Origin: Luteimonas padinae
GTDB lineage: Bacteria > Pseudomonadota > Gammaproteobacteria > Xanthomonadales > Xanthomonadaceae
Length of the DNA stretch: 64,000 nucleotides
Assembly: GCF_014652935.1 (NCBI RefSeq)
Contig: NZ_BMZT01000002.1
Location: 310,001-374,000 of the forward strand
Direction: 5' to 3'
This document shows, in pieces, positions 1-12,886 of this stretch; position 1 is the first letter of the stretch, and each line of letters opens with the position of its first letter. A program made the position numbers and the translations under genes. The notes beneath the pieces were generated by a model. That model did no database searches, was not told where the DNA came from, and saw only the letters and a list, made by a program, of their open reading frames with translations.

Positions 1-584
1 GCCCGTCCTGCCACGGCCGCGGCAAGACCTTCAGGACCCCGTGCCCGGCCTGCCGCGGCAACGGCCGCGTGGAGGAGGAGAAGGTCCTGCAGGTCAAGGT
101 GCCCGCGGGCGTCGATACCGGCGACCGCATCCGCCTGTCCGGCGAGGGCGAGGCCGGTCCGCCCGGCACCCAGCCCGGCGATCTTTACGTCGAAGTCCGT
201 GTGCGCCCGCACGCCATCTTCGAGCGCGACGGCGACGACCTGCACTGCGAGGTGCCGATCCGCTTCTCGCAGGCCGCGCTTGGCGATACCGTGCGCGTGC
301 CGACCCTCGGCGGCGAGGCCGAGATCCGCATTCCCGCCGAGACCCAGACCGGCAAGGTCTTCCGCCTGCGCGACAAGGGCGTGAAGTCGGTGCGCAGCCG
401 CGCGCCGGGAGATCTGTACTGCAAGGTCGTGGTGGAGACCCCGGTCAACCTGACCGCCGCGCAGCGCGAGCTGCTGGAGCAGTTCGAGGGCACCTTCGTC
501 GGCGAGGGCGCGCGCCGTCATTCACCGAAGTCGAGCACCTTCGTCGACGGCGTGAAAGGCTTCTGGGAGCGGATGACCTCCTGA
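1..584 (+). CDS. dnaJ: Chaperone protein DnaJ, C-terminal part (5' end outside window)
   Basis: Hsp40 co-chaperone that delivers unfolded clients to DnaK and stimulates its ATPase. The window opens inside the cysteine-rich zinc region: the last two CxxCxGxG repeats are visible as PSCHGRGK (its first Cys codon is cut by the edge) and CPACRGNGR. The two beta-rich client-binding domains follow, with the family block [20 protein letters not shown] at their start, then a short tail ending in TGA at 584. The J domain and Gly/Phe linker lie upstream of the window. dapB starts 45 bases downstream on the same strand, as in other Xanthomonadaceae. Confidence 0.95.
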   Translation, partial: PSCHGRGKTFRTPCPACRGNGRVEEEKVLQVKVPAGVDTGDRIRLSGEGEAGPPGTQPGDLYVEVRVRPHAIFERDGDDLHCEVPIRFSQAALGDTVRVPTLGGEAEIRIPAETQTGKVFRLRDKGVKSVRSRAPGDLYCKVVVETPVNLTAAQRELLEQFEGTFVGEGARRHSPKSSTFVDGVKGFWERMTS

Positions 585-629
585 GGGCGCGTGCTTGTGG
601 CTGCGCGGCCGCCTCGCTAGCCTTCCCGG

Positions 630-1340
630 ATGGGTGATCCAGTCAGGTTCCTGATCCACGGTGCCAGCGGCCGCATGGGGCAGGCGCTGCTGCGCCTGTG
701 CGCCGGGGGCGCGGTGGACTGCAGCGTGGTGGCGGCGGTGTCGCGCAAGCCGGCGCAGCGGGTGGTCGATGGCGTGCCGCAGTTCGCGGCCAGCGAGCTT
801 GCGGGCGTGCCGCCCTTCGACGTCGCCATCGATTTCAGCCTGCCCGAGGGCTTCGATCCGCTGCTGGCCCTGTGCAGGCAGCGTGGCGCGGCCCTGGTGT
901 CGGGCACCACCGGGCTCTCGGATGCCCAGCGACAGGCCCTCGCCGAGGCCGCCGCCGATATCCCGGTGCTGTGGGCCGCCAACTTCAGCCTGGGCGTGGC
1001 GGTGCTCGAGGAGCTGGTCGAGCGCGCCGCGGCGGCGCTGGCCGGCTGGGACTGCGACATCGTCGAGACCCACCACGTGCACAAGCAGGACGCCCCGTCC
1101 GGCACCGCGCTGGCCCTCGGTGCCGCCGCGAAAAGGGGCGGCGGCATGCCGCGCTACGCCAGCCTGCGGGCCGGCGACATCGTCGGCGAACACCTAGTGC
1201 AGCTCACCGGCACGGGCGAGCGCGTGGAGCTGGTGCATCGCGCCACCAGCCGCGATGTCTTCGCGCGCGGGGCGCTGCACGCGGCCTCCCGCCTGCGTGG
1301 CCGCCCGCCGGGGGCCTGGCGCCTGCGCGACCTGCTCTGA
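630..1340 (+). CDS. dapB: 4-hydroxy-tetrahydrodipicolinate reductase
   Basis: NAD(P)H-dependent reduction of 4-hydroxy-tetrahydrodipicolinate to tetrahydrodipicolinate, in the cytosolic diaminopimelate/lysine pathway. The 236-residue product has the N-terminal dinucleotide motif GASGRMGQ (residues 11-18), the GTTGLS segment, and the catalytic and substrate-binding block THHVHKQDAPSGTA near residue 148, which carries the conserved His pair and Lys. It is somewhat shorter than the E. coli enzyme (273 residues), which from memory is usual in this family of bacteria. It lies between dnaJ and carA on the same strand. Confidence 0.95.
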   Translation: MGDPVRFLIHGASGRMGQALLRLCAGGAVDCSVVAAVSRKPAQRVVDGVPQFAASELAGVPPFDVAIDFSLPEGFDPLLALCRQRGAALVSGTTGLSDAQRQALAEAAADIPVLWAANFSLGVAVLEELVERAAAALAGWDCDIVETHHVHKQDAPSGTALALGAAAKRGGGMPRYASLRAGDIVGEHLVQLTGTGERVELVHRATSRDVFARGALHAASRLRGRPPGAWRLRDLL

Positions 1341-1475
1341 GGCGCCGGGCATTCACGTTCTCGCTGGCGCAGCGGAACCCGCGCCGGTATCATTCCCGCT
1401 CGCCTGATCCTCATGCCTCCGGGCCGGCCAATGCCGGGCCGGCGGTGTCTTGCAACCCCACGTAGGCGACCGCCA

Positions 1476-5841
<4,366 letters not shown>

Positions 5842-5845
<4 letters not shown>

Positions 5846-6315
5846 GACCACCGATCACGGCACAGGGAGCGCAGCGCCTGCGCGCGGAGCTGGAAGAACT
5901 GAAGAGCGTCCAGCGGCCTGCCGTCATCAACGCGATCGCCGAGGCGCGTGCCCACGGCGACCTGAAGGAAAACGCCGAGTACCACGCCGCGCGCGAGCAG
6001 CAGGGCTTCATCGAGGGCCGCATCAAGCAGCTCGAGAGCGAGCTGTCGCACGCGCAGGTGATCGACGTCGCCTCGCTCAACGTCGGCGACAAGGTCGTGT
6101 TCGGTGCCAACGTGCTGCTGGCCGACGAGGATACGGGCAAGGAGACCCGCTACCAGATCGTCGGCGACCTGGAAGCCGACATCAAACAGGGCCTGATCGC
6201 CATCTCCTCGCCGGTGGCGCGCGCGCTCATCGGCAAGCACGCCGGCGACGTCGTGACCATCGAGGCGCCCGGCGGCACCAGCGAGGTCGAGATCGTCGAG
6301 GTCAGCTACGGCTGA
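5842..6315 (+). CDS. greA: Transcription elongation factor GreA
   Basis: Rescues backtracked RNA polymerase by stimulating cleavage of the nascent RNA 3' end through the secondary channel. The 157-residue product has the N-terminal antiparallel coiled coil ([14 protein letters not shown]), the acidic tip region [15 protein letters not shown] around residue 41, and the C-terminal FKBP-like domain ending [13 protein letters not shown]. The ATG overlaps the carB stop in the 4-base form ATGA. This carB-greA-rpfE-recJ order matches the Xanthomonas rpf region. Confidence 0.96.
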
Positions 6316-6322
6316 TCCGGCG

Positions 6323-7267
6323 ATGCCGGACCTGGATTCCAGCGTGACCCTGCTGCTCCCGGCCGCCGCTCGGCTGGGGCGACAGCGCCTGTCCGCGGCC
6401 TGCGCGAAGCGCCTGGGGCGCGGCGACCCGGTGCCCGCCGGCGAGGCGGGCAGGCGCGCGCAGCTGCTGCGGCATTTCCCGCTGCGCGGCGAGGGCTGGC
6501 CGATCGCGGCGCTGTCGCGGCAGGCCGAGCTCGGCGATGCCGCCGGTGCGGCGTGGCTGCGCGCCGACCCGGTCTGGCTGCGCCCGGACATCAACGGCGT
6601 GCGCCTGCTGGCGCACGGCGATGCGCTGGGACTGGCGCGCGCCGACAGTGACGAGCTGCTGTCGGCACTGCGTCCGCTGTTCGGCGATGCCGGGTTCATG
6701 CTCGACGCCCCGCATCCGGCGCGCTGGTACCTGCGCCTGCCGGCGGAGACGCGCCTGCCGGTGTTTTCCGACCCCGGCGACGCGCTGGGCGAGGACATCT
6801 TCGAACACCTGGACATCAGCCCCGAGGCGCGGCGCTGGCGCACGCTGGCCAGCGAGGCGCAGGTGACGCTGCACCACCATCCCCTCAATGCGCGACGCGC
6901 GGCGCGCGGCCAGTCGCCGGTCAACGCGCTGTGGTTCTGGGGCGGCGGTCGCCTGCCGGCCGCTGCGTCCGGCCAAGGCACCACCGGCTTCAGCGGCGAC
7001 GACAGCGCGCGCGCCCTTGCCTCGGCCGGCGGCCGCGGGGCCGACCTGCCGGAGCGCTTCGCGGGCGAGCCGGGCGTGTACGACCTCGAGGGCACGCGCG
7101 ACCTCGCGTGGATCGAAAGCGGGTGGCTGGCACCGGCGCTGGATGCGCTGCGCGCGGGCGGCATCGCGGCGCTGCACCTGGACGATGCCGATGGCTGGCG
7201 CTTCTGCCTGCGTCGCGGGCAGGCGCTGCGCATCTGGCGCGCCCCGCTGGCCTGGCCGGCGCAGTGA
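6323..7267 (+). CDS. rpfE: RpfE-type regulatory protein of unknown biochemical function
   Basis: A 314-residue cytosolic protein with no signal peptide or membrane segment. Position between greA and recJ and overall character match the RpfE protein of the Xanthomonas rpf cluster, whose mutants have reduced extracellular enzyme and polysaccharide production. Relatives are sometimes annotated as phosphoglycerate-mutase-like. Visible landmarks are LRADPVWLRPDINGVRLLAH around residues 78-97 and PVNALWFWGGGRLP around residue 200, a tryptophan- and glycine-rich block typical of the family. No catalytic motif can be assigned from sequence. It starts 7 bases after greA, and its TGA overlaps the recJ GTG start, so coupling is likely. 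Confidence 0.8.
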   Translation: MPDLDSSVTLLLPAAARLGRQRLSAACAKRLGRGDPVPAGEAGRRAQLLRHFPLRGEGWPIAALSRQAELGDAAGAAWLRADPVWLRPDINGVRLLAHGDALGLARADSDELLSALRPLFGDAGFMLDAPHPARWYLRLPAETRLPVFSDPGDALGEDIFEHLDISPEARRWRTLASEAQVTLHHHPLNARRAARGQSPVNALWFWGGGRLPAAASGQGTTGFSGDDSARALASAGGRGADLPERFAGEPGVYDLEGTRDLAWIESGWLAPALDALRAGGIAALHLDDADGWRFCLRRGQALRIWRAPLAWPAQ

Positions 7268-9009
7268 CGCCCGTCCGCAGGATCCGGCGCCGCGCGCTTG
7301 CGGACGGCGCTGACGCCGCGGCGTCGTGGCCGGCCGACATCCCGCCGCTGCTGCGCCGCATCTATGCCGCCCGCGGCGCGCACGACGCCGATGCCGCGCG
7401 CCCGCGGCTGGCCGGCCTGCTGCCGCCCGACGGCCTGCTCGACCTCGATCGCGCCACGGCGCTGCTGGCCGCTGCGATCGAGGGTGGCCGCCGCATCCTG
7501 GTGGTGGGCGACTTCGATGCCGACGGCGCCACCGCCTGCGCCCTCGCAGTGCGCGGCCTGCGCATGCTCGGCGCGGGCGACGTGCTGCACGCCGTTCCCA
7601 ACCGCATGGTGCACGGCTATGGCCTGTCGACCGCGCTGGTGGCGGAACTGGCGCCGCTGCGCCCCGACCTGCTGGTGACCGTGGACCACGGCATCGCCTG
7701 CCATGCCGGTATCGAGGCCGCCCGGGCCCTGGGTTGGCAGGTGCTGGTCACCGACCACCACCTGCCCGGCGAGCGGCTGCCGGCGGCCGACGCCATCGTC
7801 AATCCGAACCGCGAGGGTGACGGCTTCGGCAGCAAGATGCTGGCCGGCGTGGGCGTCATGTTCTACGTGCTGCTGGCGCTCCGCGCGCGACTGCGCGACG
7901 AGGGCCGGCTGGAAGGCAAGGGGCCGGAGCTTGCGCAGCTGCTGGACCTGGTCGCCGTCGGCACCGTGGCCGACCTGGTGCCGCTGGACGCCAACAACCG
8001 CGCCCTGGTCGCGGCCGGCCTGCGCCGCCTGCGCGCGGGGCAGGGCTGCGCCGGGCTCAAGGCGCTGGTGGAGGTGTCCGGCCGCCGCGCGGAGCTGCTG
8101 TCCGCGGCGGACATCGGCTTCGCCGTCGGGCCGCGCCTGAACGCCGCCGGGCGCCTGGAGGACATGGCGCTCGGCATCGAATGCCTGCTGTGTGACGATC
8201 CGGCGCGGGCACGCGAACTGGCGGTCCAGCTTGACACGATCAACCGCGAACGCCGCAACGTGCAGCAGGCGATGCTGGACGAAGCCGAGCGCGCGCTCAC
8301 GACGCAGGCGCTCGACGCGATGGGGCAGGGCGATGGGAGCAAGGCCGCGGCCTGCGCCTTCGATCCGGGCTGGCATCCGGGCGTGGTCGGGCTGGTGGCG
8401 TCGAAGCTCAAGGAGCGGTTGCACCGGCCGGTGGTCGCGTTCGCGCCGTCCGAACCCGGCAGCGCCAGCCTGCGCGGCTCGGCACGCTCGATCCCGGGCT
8501 TCCACGTGCGCGATGCCCTGGCCGCGATCGATGCGCGTCATCCCGGGCTGATCGAACGCTTCGGCGGCCATGCCATGGCGGCCGGCCTGACGCTGGACGC
8601 CGCGCGCCTGGACGCCTTCCAGGCCGCGTTCCAGGCCCATGCCGCCGCGACGCTGGATGCCGCCGCGCTGCAGGCCACCCTCGACAGCGACGGCGCGCTG
8701 GCCCCGCACGAGTTCGACCGTTTCCACGCCGAGGCCCTGCGCGATGGCGGCCCCTGGGGCCAGGCCTTTCCCGAGCCGCTGTTCGACGGCGAGTTCGAGG
8801 TGGCCGACTGGCGCGTGGTGGGCGAGCGCCACCTGCGCATGACCCTGCGTGCCGAGGGCCTGAGGACGCCGCTGGCCGCGATCCAGTTCGGCGCCTGGCG
8901 CGGCGAACCTCCGCCGGGCCGCGCGCGCCTGGCCTACCGCCTGCAGCCGGATGACTACCGCGGCGGGGACGCGATCCAGCTGCTGGTCGAACACCTCGAG
9001 GCCTGCTGA
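7264..9009 (+). CDS. recJ: Single-stranded-DNA-specific 5'-3' exonuclease RecJ
   Basis: DHH-family exonuclease used in RecF-pathway recombination, base-excision and mismatch repair. The 581-residue protein starts at GTG 7264, overlapping the rpfE stop (GTGA); no other start fits the family N-terminus. Visible motifs are GDFDADGATA (residues 82-91), the second metal-binding motif VDHGIA, the family-naming TDHHLPG, and the C-terminal GGH motif in RFGGHAMAAGL. The last 41 residues are duplicated in a remnant 1.4 kb downstream at 10446-10568, which suggests that the present 3' end was acquired or duplicated. Confidence 0.95.
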   Translation: MTPVRRIRRRALADGADAAASWPADIPPLLRRIYAARGAHDADAARPRLAGLLPPDGLLDLDRATALLAAAIEGGRRILVVGDFDADGATACALAVRGLRMLGAGDVLHAVPNRMVHGYGLSTALVAELAPLRPDLLVTVDHGIACHAGIEAARALGWQVLVTDHHLPGERLPAADAIVNPNREGDGFGSKMLAGVGVMFYVLLALRARLRDEGRLEGKGPELAQLLDLVAVGTVADLVPLDANNRALVAAGLRRLRAGQGCAGLKALVEVSGRRAELLSAADIGFAVGPRLNAAGRLEDMALGIECLLCDDPARARELAVQLDTINRERRNVQQAMLDEAERALTTQALDAMGQGDGSKAAACAFDPGWHPGVVGLVASKLKERLHRPVVAFAPSEPGSASLRGSARSIPGFHVRDALAAIDARHPGLIERFGGHAMAAGLTLDAARLDAFQAAFQAHAAATLDAAALQATLDSDGALAPHEFDRFHAEALRDGGPWGQAFPEPLFDGEFEVADWRVVGERHLRMTLRAEGLRTPLAAIQFGAWRGEPPPGRARLAYRLQPDDYRGGDAIQLLVEHLEAC

Positions 9010-9108
9010 GCGCGGCCGCATTCAGGGGGCTATCGCGGACCGCGGAGCCGATTGATAATCGCGCACCGCCTGCGCGCCCGCGCCGGCCACCGATCGAGGG
9101 AATCGCAC

Positions 9109-10440
9109 ATGGCTCCACGCTCAACCGCGCTCACGCTGGCGATCCTCGCCATGTTCTCCGGCATGGCCACGGCGGCCACGCCGACGTCGCCGCTGGCCGT
9201 GGGCCAGCCCGTACGGGGCGAGATCACCAGCGCCGATGCCATGAACTGGCGCGACGGCAGCCGCAGCGAGCTGTACGCCATCAGCCTGGCCGCCGACGAA
9301 GGCGTGCGCTTCGAGGTCACGGGCCCGCTGGATGCGCAGCTGTCGCTGTTCCGCGACGGCGAACTGGTGCAGGCCTCGGCCGAGGGCCCCGACGACGCCA
9401 GCCTCGCCGTGCGCGCGCCGCGGGCCGGCCGCTACGTGCTGGCCGTGAGTGGCCGCGATGCTTCGGCCTATGGCCCGTACACGCTGAGCGCCACGGCCAT
9501 GCAGGTGTATGCCGGCGGCGAGCTCGCGCCGGGGGCGACGATCACCGACTGGGCGCAGTCGCCGCGCACCATCCCGCTGCGCATCACCGAGCCCGGCATG
9601 TACCGCATCCGCATGGCGTCCGACGACTTCGACACCGTGCTGTCGCTGGAGGGCGAGGGCGTGTCGCTGCGCAGCGACGATTCCGAAGGCAGCAACTCGA
9701 TGCTGACCACCCGGCTCGCGCCCGGGATCTACAGCCTGCGCGCCTCCGGCTTCCAGGACAGCATCGACGGCCAGTACGAACTCTCGGTGGCCAGCCATGC
9801 GCTGCCGGAAGGCGTCGAGCCGGCCGTCGACGGCGAACTCGTGCCGGGCCGCGAGGTCACCGCCCTCTACCAGGGCCAGCCGGTGACCTATCGCCTGCGA
9901 CTGGACGGCCGCCATCTGCTCGAACTCGACATGCGCAGCAACGAGATCGATCCCGGCCTGCAGCTGCTGGGCAACGGCGTGGAGCTCGAGGACGACGACT
10001 CCGGCGAGCGGCTCGACGCGCGCATCGCCACCGTGCTGGAGCCGGGCGAATACACCGTCCGCGCCTCGGCCTTCGATACCGGCGCCGGCGTGTTCACCCT
10101 GTCCGCGGCGCTGTCCGACGTTCCGGCGGATGCCGGCGGCGGCGCGCTGCGGGTCGGGCAGCCGCGCGACGCGCGACTGATCGGGGGGACCTCGGACCGC
10201 TACACCTTCAGCGTCCCGCGCGCCGGCGACCACGTGGTCGAGATGTCCGCCGGCGAGGGCCTCGACAGCCACCTGCGCCTGTTCCGCGATGGCGAGGAGA
10301 TCGCCGCGGACGACGACAGCGGTGGTGGCCTGGACGCGCGCATCGAACAGCACCTGCCGGCCGGGGACTACGTGCTCGAAGCATCGTCGCTGGGCGGCGG
10401 CGAGGGCGGTCGCTACCGCATCGGCGTGCGGCGGCGCTGA
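9109..10440 (+). CDS. Secreted protein made of four PPC-like repeats
   Basis: A 443-residue exported protein of unknown function. Residues 1-21 form a signal peptide (TALTLAILAMFSGMATAA) with likely cleavage after ATA. The rest reads as four tandem domains of about 100 residues, each opening with a G-x-P/E-L-x-x-G type segment (LAVGQPVRGEI, GGELAPGATI, DGELVPGREV, LRVGQPRDARL). Each carries a D-x-x-L-x-L-F/L strand, an acidic turn such as EDDDSGERLDARI or ADDDSGGGLDARI, and a closing G-x-Y-x-L strand. This is the pattern of bacterial pre-peptidase C-terminal (PPC) domains, here without any attached peptidase. ATG 9109 is preceded by GAGGG, and GATAAT at 9054-9059 is a candidate -10. It sits between intact recJ and a recJ 3'-end remnant. 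Confidence 0.75.
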   Translation: MAPRSTALTLAILAMFSGMATAATPTSPLAVGQPVRGEITSADAMNWRDGSRSELYAISLAADEGVRFEVTGPLDAQLSLFRDGELVQASAEGPDDASLAVRAPRAGRYVLAVSGRDASAYGPYTLSATAMQVYAGGELAPGATITDWAQSPRTIPLRITEPGMYRIRMASDDFDTVLSLEGEGVSLRSDDSEGSNSMLTTRLAPGIYSLRASGFQDSIDGQYELSVASHALPEGVEPAVDGELVPGREVTALYQGQPVTYRLRLDGRHLLELDMRSNEIDPGLQLLGNGVELEDDDSGERLDARIATVLEPGEYTVRASAFDTGAGVFTLSAALSDVPADAGGGALRVGQPRDARLIGGTSDRYTFSVPRAGDHVVEMSAGEGLDSHLRLFRDGEEIAADDDSGGGLDARIEQHLPAGDYVLEASSLGGGEGGRYRIGVRRR

Positions 10441-10445
10441 ACGGC

Positions 10446-10568
10446 CGGTTCGGCGGTTGGGGCGGCGAACCACCGCCCCCGCGCTTGCACGTCGCCTTCC
10501 GTCTCTCGCCCGACGACTACCGCGGCGGAGATGCCATCCAGCTCGTTGTCGAGTACCGGGAAGCCTGG
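10446..10568 (+). pseudogene. Displaced second copy of the recJ 3' end
   Basis: Translated in frame, these 123 bases give 41 residues that align without gaps to the last 41 residues of RecJ (positions 8884-9006). By hand alignment 28 of 41 are identical, including GEPPP and the long block PDDYRGGDAIQL. There is no start codon and no RecJ stop; the reading frame runs on past 10568 into unrelated sequence. It is therefore a remnant, not a gene. The similarity is protein-like (many third-position differences), so the copy is old or came from a diverged relative. The minus-strand acyltransferase gene ends inside it. Confidence 0.8.
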
Positions 10569-11740
10569 CGACTGGGTCTGGGCGGAAGTCCGAAGAAGGG
10601 GCGCAGCCAGCGGATGCGGGCGATGACCCGCATATGCAGGATGGCGCAGCCGGCAATGGTGCCCGTGCCCACCAGGAGTGGCTCGAGCCACGGCCCCAGC
10701 GCCAGCGGTGAGAGCGAGAACGCCAGGGGCACGATCAGGCTCTGGTGCAGCACATACCAGGGAAACACCGCCTCACGTGCGCTCGGCAGCCACTGGAATG
10801 GGCGGTCGAGCAGAGTGCGGCTCCAGCCGAAGATCGCCAGCAGCGCGGTCCAGGCGTAGGTCGCCCGGGCCATGCGCTCGATCATGGCCCAGTCCACGCG
10901 CAGCGCCCAGGCGGGGATGTCGCCGGGCGGAAGGTAGCGACCGGCTGCACGCAGGGACAGTTCGAGGCTGATGGCCAGCAGCGCCAGCGCCAGCGTCGTC
11001 CGGCGCATGGCGACCAGGCCGGTCCAGAAGCGCGCCTCGCCTGCGACCAGCCAGCCCGCGGCGAAGAAGAACAGGTATTTGGCGTGTGCGTACCAGTCGC
11101 CGACCAGCGCATGGGTCTCGGGCCAGCGCGGCATCAACCACCAGAGGCCGGCGAACAGCCAGGCCGAGGGGACCAGCACCCAGAAGATGCGGGGGCGGTC
11201 GAACAGCCAGTTTCGCAGCCGCGTTCCAGCGGCCGACTCCAGCACCGGCGTCAGCGCCAGCAGCAGCATGCTGTAGGTCCAGACATAGGCCAGGTACCAG
11301 AGATGGTTCCAGGTGATTCCATACTCGGCGCCGGACCAGCCGCCGCCCGCCCAGGGTCGCAGCTGCAGGTAGCGGGCCATGAACGCGCCGAAGTCCGGCT
11401 CGATCGCGCCGTTGCCGAGTGCTTCGCAGTAGGCCTGGACCGGGACGATCGCCAGCATCCCGAACAGAAGCGGAAGCAGCAGTCTCCAGCTGCGTGACAG
11501 CGCCAGTCGCCAGCCCGGACGTGCGGCCATGGCCAGGCCCAGGGCGATGCCGGAGATCATGAACAGCAGCGGCATCCGCCAGCGGTTGAGCGCGATCATC
11601 GGCCACTGCAGCCATTCCGCCTGGTAGGTGCTCTTGGCGTGGTAGCCCCATTCGGCGACGTAGACCATGCCGAGGTGATAGGCGATCAGCAGGGCGAAAG
11701 CGAAGACGCGGAGCGCGTCGATATCGTGGCGTCTGGGCAT
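10517..11740 (-). CDS. Membrane acyltransferase (acyltransferase 3 / OpgC-like family)
   Basis: A 407-residue integral membrane protein with about ten hydrophobic segments. The N-terminal block RRHDIDALRVFAFALLIAYH is the classic opening of the acyltransferase 3 family, which O-acylates surface carbohydrates or peptides; the true substrate cannot be inferred here. Later landmarks are WRMPLLFMISGIALGLAM (residues about 63-80) and LWYLAYVWTYSMLLL. The start at ATG 11740 is chosen because it places the family motif at the N-terminus. The final 15 or so codons, including STTSWMASPPR, are antisense to the recJ remnant, so the C-terminus was probably remodelled when this interval formed. It is divergent from rpfD. 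Confidence 0.8.
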   Translation of the reverse strand: MPRRHDIDALRVFAFALLIAYHLGMVYVAEWGYHAKSTYQAEWLQWPMIALNRWRMPLLFMISGIALGLAMAARPGWRLALSRSWRLLLPLLFGMLAIVPVQAYCEALGNGAIEPDFGAFMARYLQLRPWAGGGWSGAEYGITWNHLWYLAYVWTYSMLLLALTPVLESAAGTRLRNWLFDRPRIFWVLVPSAWLFAGLWWLMPRWPETHALVGDWYAHAKYLFFFAAGWLVAGEARFWTGLVAMRRTTLALALLAISLELSLRAAGRYLPPGDIPAWALRVDWAMIERMARATYAWTALLAIFGWSRTLLDRPFQWLPSAREAVFPWYVLHQSLIVPLAFSLSPLALGPWLEPLLVGTGTIAGCAILHMRVIARIRWLRPFFGLPPRPSRQASRYSTTSWMASPPR

Positions 11741-11878
11741 CGGTCTGGCCGGCGAAAGGACGGTCGAGCATTGATCGTGATGCCTGCTGGTGCCAGCGCA
11801 AAGTGGCACTGCGACGGGGTTTTGGGCCGAACCGCGGAACTGGGGGACGAGCCGTGGAGCGGGTATCGGCGGCGTCGA

Positions 11879-11884
11879 TACAAT
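11879..11884 (+). promoter_or_regulatory. Candidate -10 element of rpfD
   Basis: TACAAT matches the TATAAT consensus in five of six positions and lies only 6 bases before the rpfD ATG at 11891. If used, the mRNA would be essentially leaderless. No clear -35 element was seen. The gap 11741-11890 also holds the divergent promoter of the acyltransferase gene. Confidence 0.4.
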
Positions 11885-11890
11885 TTCGTC

Positions 11891-12811
11891 ATGCACCGAT
11901 CCGATGCCGGACCTGCCCGCGAGCCGCAGGACTTCTGGACCCGCCACCGGCCCTGGCAGCGCCCCTTCGAGATCGCGATCTGGGTGCTGGTGTTCGGCAT
12001 CGCCGCGGCGGCCAACGTCGCGGTGATCCTGATCGATGCCCATCGCGATGGCCTGCATGTGCAGGCCTGGCAGCCGGTGGTGGAGGAGGGCAGCAGTGCG
12101 CTGGCGTCGCTGCTGCTGGTGCCGTCGCTGCTGTGGCTGTGCGAGCGCTGGCCCCTGCACGCCGGAACCTGGGCCCGGCGCCTGCCGGTGTACGCGGCCG
12201 CCAGTCTTGTCTGGTCGTTGTTGCACGTGGCCGGCATGGTGCTGGTCCGCAACTTCGCCTAAGCCCTGGCGGGCGACAGCTACAGCTTCGACTGGTGGAT
12301 CGGCCTGCCTTACGAGTACATCAAGGACGTGCAGACTTTTGCCCTGATCGTGTCCGTCGCCCACGGCTACAGCTGGCTCTGGCGGCGGCTGCACGGGGAG
12401 GCGCACGTGCTCGGGCGCCCGGACCCCGGCGTTCCGGCTCCCGCCGACGAGCACGAAGAACGTCCGGACCGCTTCCTGGTGCGCAAACTGAGACGCGACT
12501 TCCTGGTCGCCGCGGCGGACATCGAGTGGCTCAAGGCGGCAGGCAACTACGTCAATCTGCACGTGGCCGGGCGCGACTATCCCCTGCGCAGCACCATGGC
12601 GGGCATCGAGGCGCGGCTGGATCCGGCCCGCTTCGTCCGCATCCATCGCAGCCATATCGTCAACCTCGAGCGGGTCGCCTCGATCGAGCCGCTCGACAGC
12701 GGCGACGCCCGCGTTCATCTGGTCGACGGCACCGAACTGCCGTGCAGCCGCAGTTACCGCGAGGCGCTGCGCGGGCGCGCCTTTCCGGGAGCGCCGCAGC
12801 GGACCGCCTGA
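11891..12811 (+). pseudogene. rpfD: LytTR-type regulator RpfD, interrupted by an in-frame stop
   Basis: The frame from ATG 11891 codes for a membrane-anchored LytTR transcription regulator, the RpfD protein of the Xanthomonas rpf cluster. The N-terminal half has four hydrophobic segments (for example PFEIAIWVLVFGIAAAANVA and YAAASLVWSLLHVAGMVLV). The C-terminal half is a LytTR DNA-binding domain with the family blocks IEWLKAAGNYVNLHV and FVRIHRSHIVNLERV. One TAA at 12260-12262 interrupts the same frame between RNFA and ALAGDSYSF. Both sides are intact, so a single substitution from a Tyr or Glu codon explains it. A separate GTG at 12328 could give a 160-residue soluble LytTR fragment without the membrane domain. 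Sequencing error is the main alternative. Confidence 0.8.
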
Positions 12812-12847
12812 GCGCGCACGGCGGCATCCCGGTCCCGGCGCCGGAAT

Positions 12848-12856
12848 TGCTAGAAT
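12848..12856 (+). promoter_or_regulatory. Extended -10 promoter element of prfB
   Basis: TGCTAGAAT fits the extended -10 form TGnTAnnnT. A transcript start near 12863 would give a 24-base leader before the prfB ATG at 12887. No convincing -35 is needed or seen. Confidence 0.5.
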
Positions 12857-12886
12857 CCGCCTCTTTCCAAGCGGATCGACCGGCAG

